Of a DNA stretch of 64,000 nucleotides, positions 52,326 through 64,000 are shown in pieces (position 1 is the stretch's first letter; each line of letters begins with the position of its first letter). The notes under the pieces are model-generated. The model ran no database searches, was not told the DNA's origin, and saw only the letters and a list, made by a program, of their open reading frames with translations. The stretch is taken from NCBI RefSeq assembly GCF_031877795.1, contig NC_133933.1, positions 26,502,029-26,566,028 on the forward strand, given 5' to 3'. Origin of the DNA: Strix aluco. Lineage: Eukaryota > Chordata > Aves > Strigiformes > Strigidae. Both the position numbers and the translations under genes were made by a program.

Positions 52326-55300
52326 GCAAAACTATATTCACTTTGTGTTACAATACTTACAAAATTATTCCATGTTTCCTGGCATGGGATATTTGGCTGA
52401 TGTTCTCTAACAACTCTAGATATCCCTGCTTGACAGAGGGGAACATAGCAGAGATGCACATTCTAGCACTGTGTCCCCGTGTTTCAGCAACTTGAATCTG
52501 ATACATGGAAACAGATCTCCTGAAGGAACAGAACTACCTTGCAGCCAATGTTACATTTGTGATGAGTATTGCCATTATCAGTTCTTTGAAGATCATATGT
52601 CAGACCCTCCGTTGTCATTATGCTTTCAAATTTCAGTCAGGATCTGCCTGGACTAGATATGAATTAGGGAATGACCTCAAGGAGGAAGTTTCCATGAGCT
52701 CTGAACAATGTGGTCCTGGTCAGTTCTTCTTTATTACATAAAATAACCTTTTCAGGGATGTAGTAGCCATTAGTCATATTAAGATAGCGCAAAGATGGTT
52801 GCCTTGTCTTAGCAACATAATGGATCACGATACTTTCACATTAAAGAAGGCTGGAGAGTATGACAGAAACTAAAGAACAAATGGGCCCTATGTAAATGTT
52901 TGGATAAAGTTTGCATATGGCTTCTCATTGTGATTGCAGGGCATAATTTTATGGAATATTTCCAATTATATGGAATTGGTAAGCTATGCAAAAAATAATC
53001 AGTGATTTCAGCTCAAGATTAGTTCTTAAAGGACTGCAGGACAATATTCTGTTCCTTAGATTGTCTCAAAGCATATCCTACCATTCTGATTCACAGTATA
53101 AATGCCCACAGAAGTTTTGCATCATCATTACACCTTATTTTGTCAGAGACAAAAAATTAATATAATGGAATACAGAGGTCACTGCTTTCCCCCTAAAAAA
53201 AGTCACTTTCTTTCAAAAAACCAACTGTCTATTCCCCTTTCTAGACATCAGACTCCAGTACAAAGATGTAGCAGCAGAGGATGTTTAGATTGTCCTTCTT
53301 TACCTGTAGATATTCATTGATTCCATGAAAGGAGATTCTCTTACTGCTTCTCTCATCTTGGCTGCACCATTCTCTTCATGCTCTTACGGCATCTTGTCTT
53401 AGCTTTGATAATTTTTTTTCCTCTCTTCTTTGAATAATGCCTTGTATGGGTTCTGACTTTGATGGGCACTTCCACATGCCACATCAATGCAAAAACTATT
53501 ATGAACATACCTGGGTGTTGGTAATACATGATTACATTTTATATTTGTGAAGTATTTCAGTGTTTCAACAAAGAAGGCAAGTTAGAAATTCTGAGTGTTT
53601 AAGCACGTGGATTGTGGTACTCAAGAAAATGGTTGCCTCTAGCACCAGTAGATGCAATTTTGGTTTTCCATTCTGTTTGTATTGGGTGTCTCTGACATTT
53701 CAAAGCAGCATCAAAAAGTAACACTAGGTACTGAGTGCATCCTTATTTATAGTTATTCCTTGTCTCATGCAGGACCTTCAGAGATTATGCTGAAGTGATC
53801 TCTGTGCATAGGGCTTGTCACTGCATTTTTACATGGAGAATATGTTATTTTTTCACTTTATTTTGGAGTGGTAAATAGGGATCACAAATATCTTTTCTTT
53901 GCCTGAAAGGGTTGTGTTTTACATTATTGGTTACTCACAGAGTTCAAGCATATTATATATACTGGATTTCTGTCCTTAAGTATGCTTTACAGTACAATTC
54001 TTGATGCTGCCATCCCAGAATTTTGGCTATAAGCTGTAAGAATAAGGAAGGAAAGACAGCAAGCTCATATTTTTAAAAGTATGAGGAAGTACAGGGCTCC
54101 TGATAAGGTCATTATGGCAAGTTTTTCACTTCTAATTATCCTGGAGGCATCAGTAGTCATATTTTCCTTTATCACTTTAAACATACACAGGATTTGGAGT
54201 TCTGTGTTGTATATGCCAACAAAATAGCAGATTTTATCTATTGTAGAGATGTAATATCGGTTGTATGAATTTTAGTGAGATGCTTGGAGTTACAGTAAAA
54301 GCAACCCAATGAAGTTGATGGATTGATGTGCATAAAAGAGGACCACATTGCAACAGAATGTTCATGTGACCAAAATAATGACAGTATATTAATTGCAATC
54401 AGGTTTGATTTAGTCTTTTCTGATGGTGAGCCGTGTTTCCAGATGATCAGAATAATGTTTTTGGCAACCAAGATTAAGTGCTTTCAAAAGTCCTTATGAG
54501 TAGTTCGCTGGCAGAGTTATCATAAAGCAGACTTGTCGGCTTAGGTGAAATATTCTTTACATTCTCTTTTGAAAAATTAAGGGGAACAGGAAGATCATGA
54601 CAACTACTTTGCAGTGAGATGTCATCCTGGATAAGAATTTGGAAGAGAAACATGGGTGTGCTTTTAAAGGGGTGCTTACAGGACAGTGACTTGTTTCCCA
54701 GTCTGTACACTGTCATAGCGATTAAGTACTGTGGCACATTGAGGGCATTTGTGAATTTCTAAAGGTAAATTAACATGATTTATGGGAATTTATAAGGAAC
54801 TGGACAAATGAAGATATGTTTCATCTTTTCTCATAGCAATTTTGTGATTTTACTTCATTTAGCTTTCCATTTTGGTAAATATCTCATACAATGTTTCCAG
54901 AATAAATATTTTTTAAAGATGTTTGATATTTCTTGATAGGAGCTGAAGATGGTAGCCAGTGTACCCTCTACCATAGCTTTACAGTGTTTCCTGGAACCCT
55001 GCAACTTTGTTTATTACAACATTATTCCACGTTATTTGTCACATATACTTGGACACCAACAGACTACTTTCATTCAGGAGAGATTAATGATAGAGCTAAC
55101 TCACTGATTTAATAATCCCTGGGACCTAAAAGGGTGTATTTCAGGGACCAAATTTCCCTCTTTAGTTTTGTTTACAGTTTATGTTGTTCACACGTATTAA
55201 GTAATTTCTAGCAATTTTGGCTGAGAATGTAGTTAGGAGGCTGAACTCATATGTAGTCAGCATTTCTTCATCACATAGACATGTACTATTCATAACGTAA

Positions 55301-58300
55301 GTGACATTTGACTCACACTTAACAACCTAATTAATTTCTTGCAAGGATGTGTATTAAACTAGACTCAGAGTCAGAAGATGTTTGCTGCCTATGTATAGCA
55401 AAACAAGGCGTCGTTAGTTTTCTGTGGTCAACATTAGCTTATATTTTGAAGGGGAGTCTTTACAGTGCTTTACAAACCTGTGAACTCAAGAAAGTTCTTA
55501 GCATTTTTTTTTAATGCATGCTTGTAAGTAAATAGTGGGCTACCTCAGTGCTAGCTAGCAATGGCTTTGGAGTCTGAGCTGGCTTCTGTTGTGAAAAATG
55601 GATAGTCTTCACTGGTGAAAAAAACCCACTTATTCCAGGACGCCAGGGTGTACCCTATGGTGGAGCACTCACCTGTGGAGCATTCATTTCTCCCACAGTC
55701 TCCCAAAGGGTACACAGCTGGAGTCTTGGTCAGGATCTATGATTTTTCAGATACCTGTTGATTCCAATAGTCTCAAACTCAAAAACCTGAACCCAGGATG
55801 TATTGTCCAGTGCAAAGCTCCACAAACTGCTTCCTCCTCTTAAGCAGTTTCTTACTAGTAGCTAGAGCTGAGTAACTGGCCAGGCCGTCTACTTAGTTTT
55901 CAGTCTTCTCCAAGGGATTTTCTTGACGATGGGATTTTTCCTAGTGAGTGATGCAGAATCCTTCTGTGTGCAAAGATCTATAGCAGTGTTTTATACCTGA
56001 AAAATATTTCAGCTGGGAAATATCCTTAAACCTTCTGCTTTTGGTTATATGTGTTATTAATCCTCAGTTTGGCTACACAGCAATGATAGTTGGCTATTGT
56101 CGGGATTTTCTTGGCTAATGCTGCTTCAGAAATAAAGCAAACACTGGGGCACATCTGAAAGGAAAAAATCTCAGCCTAAGCAAGGTACTTGATATTTTTT
56201 GTACATGTTGTTGCTAGACATGATGGATAGGTGTTTGTGTATGAACTGGATTCATCCCTTTCAAAGTCTGGCACATCTCACTCCCATAGTTCACATGCAG
56301 TTTAGATTTAGAGACAACTGGTAATGTATACAACAACTGGTTACTCTGTAAGTAGTATTAAATGGATATAAATCTGAATGATCACCCTGGAAGGTGATCT
56401 GAGACTCTGGAGCATTGAGGATGAAGGATTCTGATCTGTTACCTGTTAGTATGTAAATGACACCATCTTAAAGCTACACAAAATGCCAAAGTACCCCTTC
56501 CCTGTTTATATGGAGTTACTAGTAAATGCATAGAGAATATTGCCTGCTATTTTTTAACACGAGACATCATGACTCCTCAGCCCTTAACAATTAGCTGGGC
56601 TTGTTGGTGTGAGTCCTGGGTCCTGTTTGCCATTGGCACTTGCCCATCGCAGTTGACCCCTGGGGTCCTCCGTTGTGTGGGCTCAGTGCAGTTGTACAAC
56701 CTGCATATGTGATGGCTTTGCCACAGGTTTCAGAATTCAGCTTTTCCATTGCCTGCTATCCTGACAGAAATGTCCCTTTTAGGTTTCATGGTGTCCATCC
56801 TGAATCTCTTCTCTTTTCCTTGTTCTGTACCTGAATTCTCAGAAGGCTGTCCCAGGAGGAAGGCTTTCAGATAGCCGAGCCTTGACTCAGTCCCCACTGA
56901 TTACTCAGATAAGTTATCCAGATTACTTGCCAGCAGTAGCGGCACTTTGCTGCATCTTCTCTTCCCTGATACACTGAGAAAAAAGACCTCATATTGTTCC
57001 AGGGCTTTCAGACAAGAGGATAAGGTAATACTGTTAAAACTATTGCAGATATTGATTCTTTCATAAATGATTTTTTTAAAATTAAATTTTAGAAATTGAA
57101 GGGAAGTCCTGGAGTATACAGCACTGTAGCCTCTTGTTTCTGCAAAATCCTTTCATCATCTTTATTTGCTAATGTATATATGTTATATGTGATATGTAGG
57201 CCTGAGTCAATAGTCTGGATCCACATTCAGGAATGTTTGCAGTCTCTCCCTTACTTTTCAGTCTGTGTCTTCCCTAGGGTATAGGGAAGGACTTCATATT
57301 TCTTGTGAGCATTAATGTATGCCATGACACATACTTACAAAACAAAAATCTAGTTAAAAAATGAACTATGCTGAAATTACAGATCACCACCCTGCAAAAT
57401 CACAAGGGACAGCTGAGGAAGATAGGTTTGACTCAAGTGATTTCTGTGAGGAAAACGAGTATGCTCAAGTATTTACTGAAGAATTGTTGTTCTACATATG
57501 TGAAAGGTGTCCCTGCACCACTGGTTCAACTTTTAATTTCTGTCTTATAGCTAGATTATAACTTCACTGGGGTACTGGTTGTTACCTTATTTCATGCTGT
57601 ACAAGGCTCCTGCCATATAAATAGGATTCTTAGGCACTGAAGCAAAGGGAAGAAGACAACACTTGCACTGGGACATGTTAATAATTAAGAAAAGGAGATC
57701 AGAGCTTCCATCTGATTCCTATTGTAAGAACATTCAGTTGTCTTTTCTTTTCCTGTTTGAATGTTTACATTTTTCTCTTTTTCTTGTGTTTTAATATTTT
57801 TAAATATATATAAAAAAAGCCCTATTGCTATATGTGCTTTCTTTTTCAGCTAAAAATAGCAGAAAAGATTGTAGCACTACATCAGCTATTTGAAAGGTGA
57901 ACAGGGACCAATATTGTCTCTGTTTCTTCCATCTGAAAATTTCCTGTGCTTCAACAGTGATATTTCCTACTTTTTTCTACCTGAGTTTTGACCAAAGCCA
58001 AGACTAAATTTCTACATATGTAGAAAACCACATGTAGAGTTCTGGAACAAGAATTCTGAGATCCTTGATTAAAAGGCACTTCTGAAGTGAGGTATTATCA
58101 CATGATTTTTTTTTCCTCTGTAGTATCATTTAAATCAGAAATACATGATTTGTTCCCATCCCCAAAATGCTGTACTGGAAGGACTAATAGCAGAGAAATA
58201 AAAGAAGAAAGAAGGTGAAAGTGAATTGCATTCCCTACCAACTCTGACAGCAGCTTTTGGATTTTCTCATCTCTTTGAAGAGGTATCAAAATCTGAAGAT

Positions 58301-59857
58301 GATGATTAAAAGAAATTTTGGCTGAGCAGCATTCATGTATCCTAGAAGTTCTGCAGTTTTCTTGGAAAATTGAGGAGGCTTAAAGCTAAGATTCAGCCAC
58401 CTAACTTTCGACCCATGACTAATGCCTAGAGAGAAGCCTAATCACTCTAAGCTTCATTTCCGGGCAGTAAGAAGAGATGTGGGATGGATTTGGCTGAGGG
58501 GAGGGGAGTGTAGTTGCATTTCAGATATCCTTCAGTGTTTCATAAATGGCCAGCTGGGATATTTGGAACTGGACCCTTCAGTCCTACCGTAATAGGAGTT
58601 TAGCCAGAGTGAACACTGCATATTCAGACCCTTCTATGGTTTAATCTCCTACTTCATAACACTGGTGTGTCATTAGGTTCTTCAGAAAAATAACCAGTAA
58701 TATTGTCTAAAAACACAGAACTGTCTGAATCCCAGTGGTGCCCTGCCATCACATTTATATGTGTGCATCTCTTCTCTAAATACCTCTAACCTCATCTCCA
58801 TTGCTCATAGGCTCTGGATTGCGTTTATGAAAATATGTCTGGAATATTTATAAAAGTACTTCGTGCTCTCCCGCTTGGAGATCTCTATTCCAAGGAATAA
58901 CTTCAGAGGATTTCCAAGCTGCAACCACAAATTGTGTCAGTTGTTTTCTGTAAGAAATACAGTACTACGTTATTGCCACAGGGGGTACTGTTGGCTTAAT
59001 TTTGTATTTGAGTCACTGCTGCTGAAATTATTAAGTTAATGATTTATGCTCCTATGATACAACAATCTCTAGTGTTTAAATTGGTTACTATGTTTTGTTT
59101 ACTGTTTATAACTACCACAGTTGTTTTAAATGCCACTAAAACTACTTGTCAGCTTGTATGGTTTATTTCTCCCTGCAGATTTTTACAAACCACTGATTGA
59201 TATAGGGGAAAAAAAAAAAAACCCTAAAGTGATTTATGCTTGAAGAAAAAATCCCAAGAGCTATGAATTAACCACTGTTCTCCTATATAGAAAAAATAAC
59301 ACTCTAGTGACACTGAACAATGGATGTCAAAACTTACTTATTCTAGCGCTTGCTTCTGGTTTTATCATAGTGGAAAATGTGAGTGCTTTTTTCTTTCTTT
59401 TTCTTTGAGTACTATGACTGCATCAGTTTTGGACTATGAGCTCACTAGTTTTTCCCCAGGGTTCCTCCTCATCATGCCATGTTAAGTACTTGATTCACTT
59501 AAACAGACTAATGTTTGCAAAAGTGGAAAAAATGTCCCAGAATTTGCTGCTTGACAGAAGGTTAGCTCATTTAGCTTCTGGTGCACACAGAAAATTTGGG
59601 AAGCTGATGTACAGCTTCAGGGAAATCATCTGATAACAATGATGGGGAGATTCTGTGGCTCTATTGCTTTGGAGAAAAGAAGCACTTACTGTTTTTCACT
59701 GGAAGAAGCACAGAGCAGTGAGAACATAGCTGAACTGTGTAGGGCAGGACGAGGAGCTTTCACCACTGTGTTACAGCAGTTACAAGACAGTGTAACTACA
59801 GGCACTTTCCTTCCCTCTGCTGGGTGAAATTACGGTCAAAGCGTAAAAAACTGCTTC

Positions 59858-59865
59858 TGACGTCA
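59858..59865. promoter_or_regulatory. consensus cAMP-response element TGACGTCA
   Basis: This is a perfect palindromic CREB/ATF site with its CpG preserved in an otherwise CpG-poor flank. Whether it is bound is unknown. Confidence 0.4.
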
Positions 59866-62800
59866 CATCTTAGATCTCCTTTTCTGCAGCACTAATGCCC
59901 ATTTTGCATTTGTCTCCTTTTATGTGCCCCCTGAGCCACCACTTCCATATGCTTAGCCAGTTGCTTACTGGTGAGTTTGTGATCAAAACTAGGAGTAAAA
60001 GTTAAATCAGTTTATGGCACTATGTAAAACATACAGGACAACTCTTATAGATAGGTACAATCACAAATTCTGCCAACCGGCTCCCTCTCCATAGATACAC
60101 AGACTATGGGATCAAGTTCTGAACTGCTTCTCATTCAGCAGAGAGGTCAGGAGCACATGTTGCTGATCCACCCCTCAGCCTTCAGTTGTTCAGCCACTGG
60201 CCTGGATCCCAGCAACTTCAAACTGTTCAGACAGCCAAAAATTGATGGGGTTGATTAGGTGGAGTTGTAGGAGCTGTCCCAACAGCAGTGCACTACCAGA
60301 ACCCCCTTACTCCCCAACACATGGACTGGGATTTTCCCACTGTTGAGATCTCTTAAATCTAATACTTATCATCAGACCAGCGTTGAACGCTTGTTGCAGC
60401 AGGGAGTGATGAGCCTGAGAATTGCAAGTGTAAGGGAGATGCTGACAATGTAGAAAGCCAGGCACAAGGGTTTTAAGAGGAAAAACTATAGGATATCACT
60501 TCTATACTACAGTATAATGTAAACCCAAGGACTTTTAGCTCTTAGGGCTCCAATATTTCTGTCCCAGATTTCCCAACAGAGGACTGGCACAGATATCGAT
60601 GCATTTGGTGTCCGTCTGACTTACTACATGAAGCAATACATCCACCTGGTGATCTGCACATACACTTGCCTGGGGCTGCTGTACATCTGGCAGCCAGAGA
60701 GCTACCTTGTCTCTGGGCTAACTTACCCAGACAAATGGGAAAAATTATCTTTTACTACCCAGAGAACATTTCCAGGCAGAAAGAGAGGATATATTCTGGG
60801 AAACCCAAAACATTTAGTACCCCTAGCTAGCGACACAACCTGTTACATGTGGCCTTTCACAAATTCATGTGATAGTTTTGTTAACTGACAGCATGCAAGC
60901 AAGTATGAAGTCCTAAAAGCCACAATAGCAAAGCCTTGAGCTCTACTCTAAAGGAATGTAGGCTTAAGTTAAGTTTTAGGTATGTTTTCACATGCCTACC
61001 ACGATCTTTCTGTGCATCCAATCCATCCTTCTCAACACATACCGTGGAGACAACAAAGGCATTTCATGTGGTATCAGAGAATTTCTCTGATATAAAGAAA
61101 ACTTCAGATGTGTGAGTGAGAAAAGCATGAATTCACAGAGATGTGGGAGGGGGAGAGGAAGGCTTGACTGTCCAGAGCACAGCTTTGAGGAACTGCACCC
61201 AATCCTGCAAACTCTTTCTAGTGTGGTCTGAGAGAAGATACAGATGTAAGTAATTTCTCGAGAGAGATGTGAAGCAGACCTAAGATGTGCTTCAGCAGCT
61301 AGTGGCGTGCATGGGCAGCAGGTGCCCAGGGTGACTGGTGGGTGGGATGCACTGCCTGTTCGTCCCCTCCGTTAGAAGACCTGCAGACTGCAAAGATGAA
61401 GTGCACAGCTCCAGGACGTTTTCACACACCCTCAGCTGATGTGGCTTACACATAGACCTTTGTGGGAGGTTAAAAGTGGCATCCAGTAAATCCATGGGTG
61501 CTGCTGTCCAGCTTCTCGTTAGTGAATGCATCATCGTAGAAAAGAAGTTGTCAAAGGAAAATGCATGTAATCCTCTTGCTTCAGCAGGTATCTTTTTAAG
61601 CTAAATGAGCACCTAGCCAGAGATGAGCTACACTTTTTATGTACTTTCAGAGACATTCCTTGTGAATTTTTCCAGGGCTGGAATGCCATCTATGTGATGT
61701 TTCCCTTAATAAAGCATTCGGGAGTTGTTTTTCAAGGAGGTGTATAAATATGGGAGTCCACTGTGCAAGGGAGTTCATGTGTAGAAGATGTGAGAACCTA
61801 TTGGCAGAATTATCCTGCAACTTTATTTTATATGACTTGAAGCTGTATTTTTTTTCCCTCCCAGATTATAAAATAACACTAATCTGTGTGTTAATGTGTG
61901 GCCTGTGAAAGGTGTGTGAAAGGTCTATTTGGCCTTCTGCAAGGAAAAGGCTCGTCTCCTCTGATTTAGATGACTCAAAAATTTCTCTAGGTGGAAATTA
62001 ACTCATCTAGGAAAGTATCCATGGCAAGAAAAACATGAAAAAATCCTTTTCTGGCATCAGGAAAACTTTTTCCTTAGTACATTGGGGTACTACAGCTGTG
62101 GGAAAATAAGGGAAGATGATAGACCTAAACTATGAGCTATCTGGAAACAACTCCCCCCATGCATAATACACGTGAGCACACACCTCTGAATGGTTTCTAG
62201 AGGACTAAGTGAAAGATCTCAAACAGACCAAGTAAGAAAGGAGACTCTTATCTTAATTTTCTTTCATATAGGGTCTAGGTGAAATATTAATAGAAAAATG
62301 TAAATTATTATTTCTCTCTGCAGTGTGAAAACTTAAAGTGGGAACCTTGTGTTTCAGAAATAAAAGTTAATATTAAGCACAAAAGAGTTATATCTCCATT
62401 ACTCTAGGAGGAAGATGATACTTCCTGAAGCACTGAGAATATCAAAACAGAAGAGGCAAGAGAAGCTGCAAGCTCCACAGGTCAACTTTGTGCTCCTAAA
62501 ACAGATGGGGAAAGTCAGTTTTCAGAAGTTAATTGTAATTTTTCAATGTGTTTTAATGCATCACTGCTGATCAGCCAGAAGAGAACTGTATAAAAGAGCC
62601 TTCAGTGAGGTATGAGATGTTTCAGTGTTTTTACCAAGCAGTAAAATTCTGTAGTAAGAGGGCAATATAAAACTGTACATTTTTTATAATTCAACCCCCC
62701 TTTTTTTTTCAAAGTACATTTTAATCCTGGATGTAAAATCTGCCCTATTACATGAATGACTATGTAATTATGCCTCCAGCTTTTAACTGTTACAGCAGGG

Positions 62801-64000
62801 GCCAGTGTTCTTTACAGTTTTAGCTTTATCATGAAATATAAATATTAGATTTGCAAATATGATTTTAACAGCTTTTATTTAAATAAAGTCATAACATTCT
62901 GGTATGACATTTCCAAAGCTCTTCCTGTTAACTCTGGAAACACTCTTCACTGCTGGATTTGATACGTGCTATGTTCATGAACTTTCTATAAAAAATAGAT
63001 ATCTTAGAGAACCATAAAGGCTGGTAAGCTTCTTCCTTTCTATTGGGGAAATAAATCCAAGTCAGAATGTCATTTGCTCAGCATTCTGTATTTTCACTAA
63101 AGTTTGTGGGAATTGAATTTACTCTCTAGAATTAGACACCTGTTCAACCCTTGATTCTTTATTTTGGAGCTGTGATGATTATACAAGCTGGGAATCATAC
63201 CTATCATTTTTTGAGAACAAAGGAAAATAATTTCTACATTTTCTTTTCACTTTTATTCACTGCATTAAAATGCCTTTGCCACTTACCAAGCAAGAGGTTC
63301 ATCCCTCCTCTTTGTGTCTCTGCTTCCTTTCTGCCCTCCCGGTCCACCTGGCTTGGTTCCTCTGTTTCTTTTGCTTCCCACCCTCAGTTACTGTCTTATC
63401 AGTAAAGCCAGTTTTGAAGTAAAACTGTCACACTCCACAAGACTATTCATATGTATGGTATACTGACTTTTTGAGCACACAACTTGCTACCTCTATACTG
63501 AACTCTTCACTCTTACTAACCCCTTCTGTTTCCTGTCCATAAGCCAGTTTTAAAGCTTATAATATTTGTACATTCCTCTTTCTCTCTCTCTTTTTTAAGG
63601 GTTTTCTGAAAACTTCGTTACGCCAGCCATCATGCAGAGTTGTGCAAGAGGGAGGAGACTGCAGAAGGTCATCCTCCCTCCTTCCTTGGCTTTTGTGCTG
63701 TGTCTAATGGAAACCTCTGTGCTTGGGACAGCACCTGCTCTTCTACCGATGTTTAAATCAGAAGGAAAAATGTTTATTTCAGTGGACCTTAGGCTGTGCC
63801 CCAATACTCACGCAGTGAAACTAATCATCTCTCATCAGAGAACAGAAAGGATTGCAGAGGAGGGTCCTTGTCCCCTCCTTGTATCATTTCCCAGTGACTA
63901 GGTGGGAAGAGGACTGGGAAGAGCAGGAGATGGAAAGCAGAAGTTCCTGCACTCACTCCTCAGATGAGGAGGCCAAAGACTTCATCCTGAAGCAAAAAAA

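Larger units (their letters stand above)
50958..64000. other. distal 5' flank, no coding gene recognised
   Basis: Non-coding sequence with one antisense CR1 fragment (52090-52325) and a palindromic CRE TGACGTCA (59858-59865). ORFs are 60-92 codons, scattered on both strands and without family features. No TGFB2 exon, the expected distant neighbour on this side, was seen. Confidence 0.7.

Overview
The window is nuclear DNA from a vertebrate, most likely a bird. The bird call rests on four decayed CR1 non-LTR retrotransposon fragments with typical CR1 3' ends (ATTCTATG-type octamers), the absence of any recognisable mammalian SINE, and one spliced vertebrate gene with a CpG-island promoter. No prokaryotic, viral, CRISPR or rRNA/tRNA feature was recognised.

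The only protein-coding gene I can support is LYPLAL1 (lysophospholipase-like 1, an acyl-protein-thioesterase-family serine hydrolase), complete on the minus strand from the start codon at 32174 to the stop at 4586. Its five coding exons (32174-32090, 27856-27757, 17125-16956, 5559-5444, 4825-4586) have canonical GT/AG junctions and matching phases. They sum to 711 nt, which encodes 236 residues plus a stop (the human protein has 237 residues). The catalytic triad is intact as Ser122, Asp177 and His209. Introns 2 and 3 are about 10.6 and 11.4 kb, intron 1 about 4.2 kb and intron 4 about 0.6 kb.

Layout. 1-4584: 3' flank of LYPLAL1, non-coding, with a strong candidate conserved enhancer near 2.79-3.24 kb. 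4586-32174: LYPLAL1, with CR1 fragments in introns 1 and 2 and a quadruplex-capable G-run cluster in intron 3. About 31590-32400: CpG island covering exon 1, the start codon and the promoter. 32400-64000: about 31.6 kb without a recognisable coding gene, holding two CR1 fragments, a 78-bp tandem duplication, hairpin/quadruplex clusters and candidate regulatory sites. In human the 5' side of LYPLAL1 faces a large gap towards TGFB2, so a gene-poor flank is expected.

Most interesting observations: (1) base composition by strand switches at the CpG island, A>T and C>G on the plus strand over LYPLAL1 but T>A and G>C to its right. This is what a long divergent plus-strand transcript from the same promoter would leave. 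(2) An AATAAA poly(A) signal overlaps the LYPLAL1 stop codon, with a T/G-rich stretch about 30 nt downstream, so an almost UTR-less mRNA form is possible. (3) The flanks hold several candidate non-coding regulatory elements. I found no clearly novel biological system.
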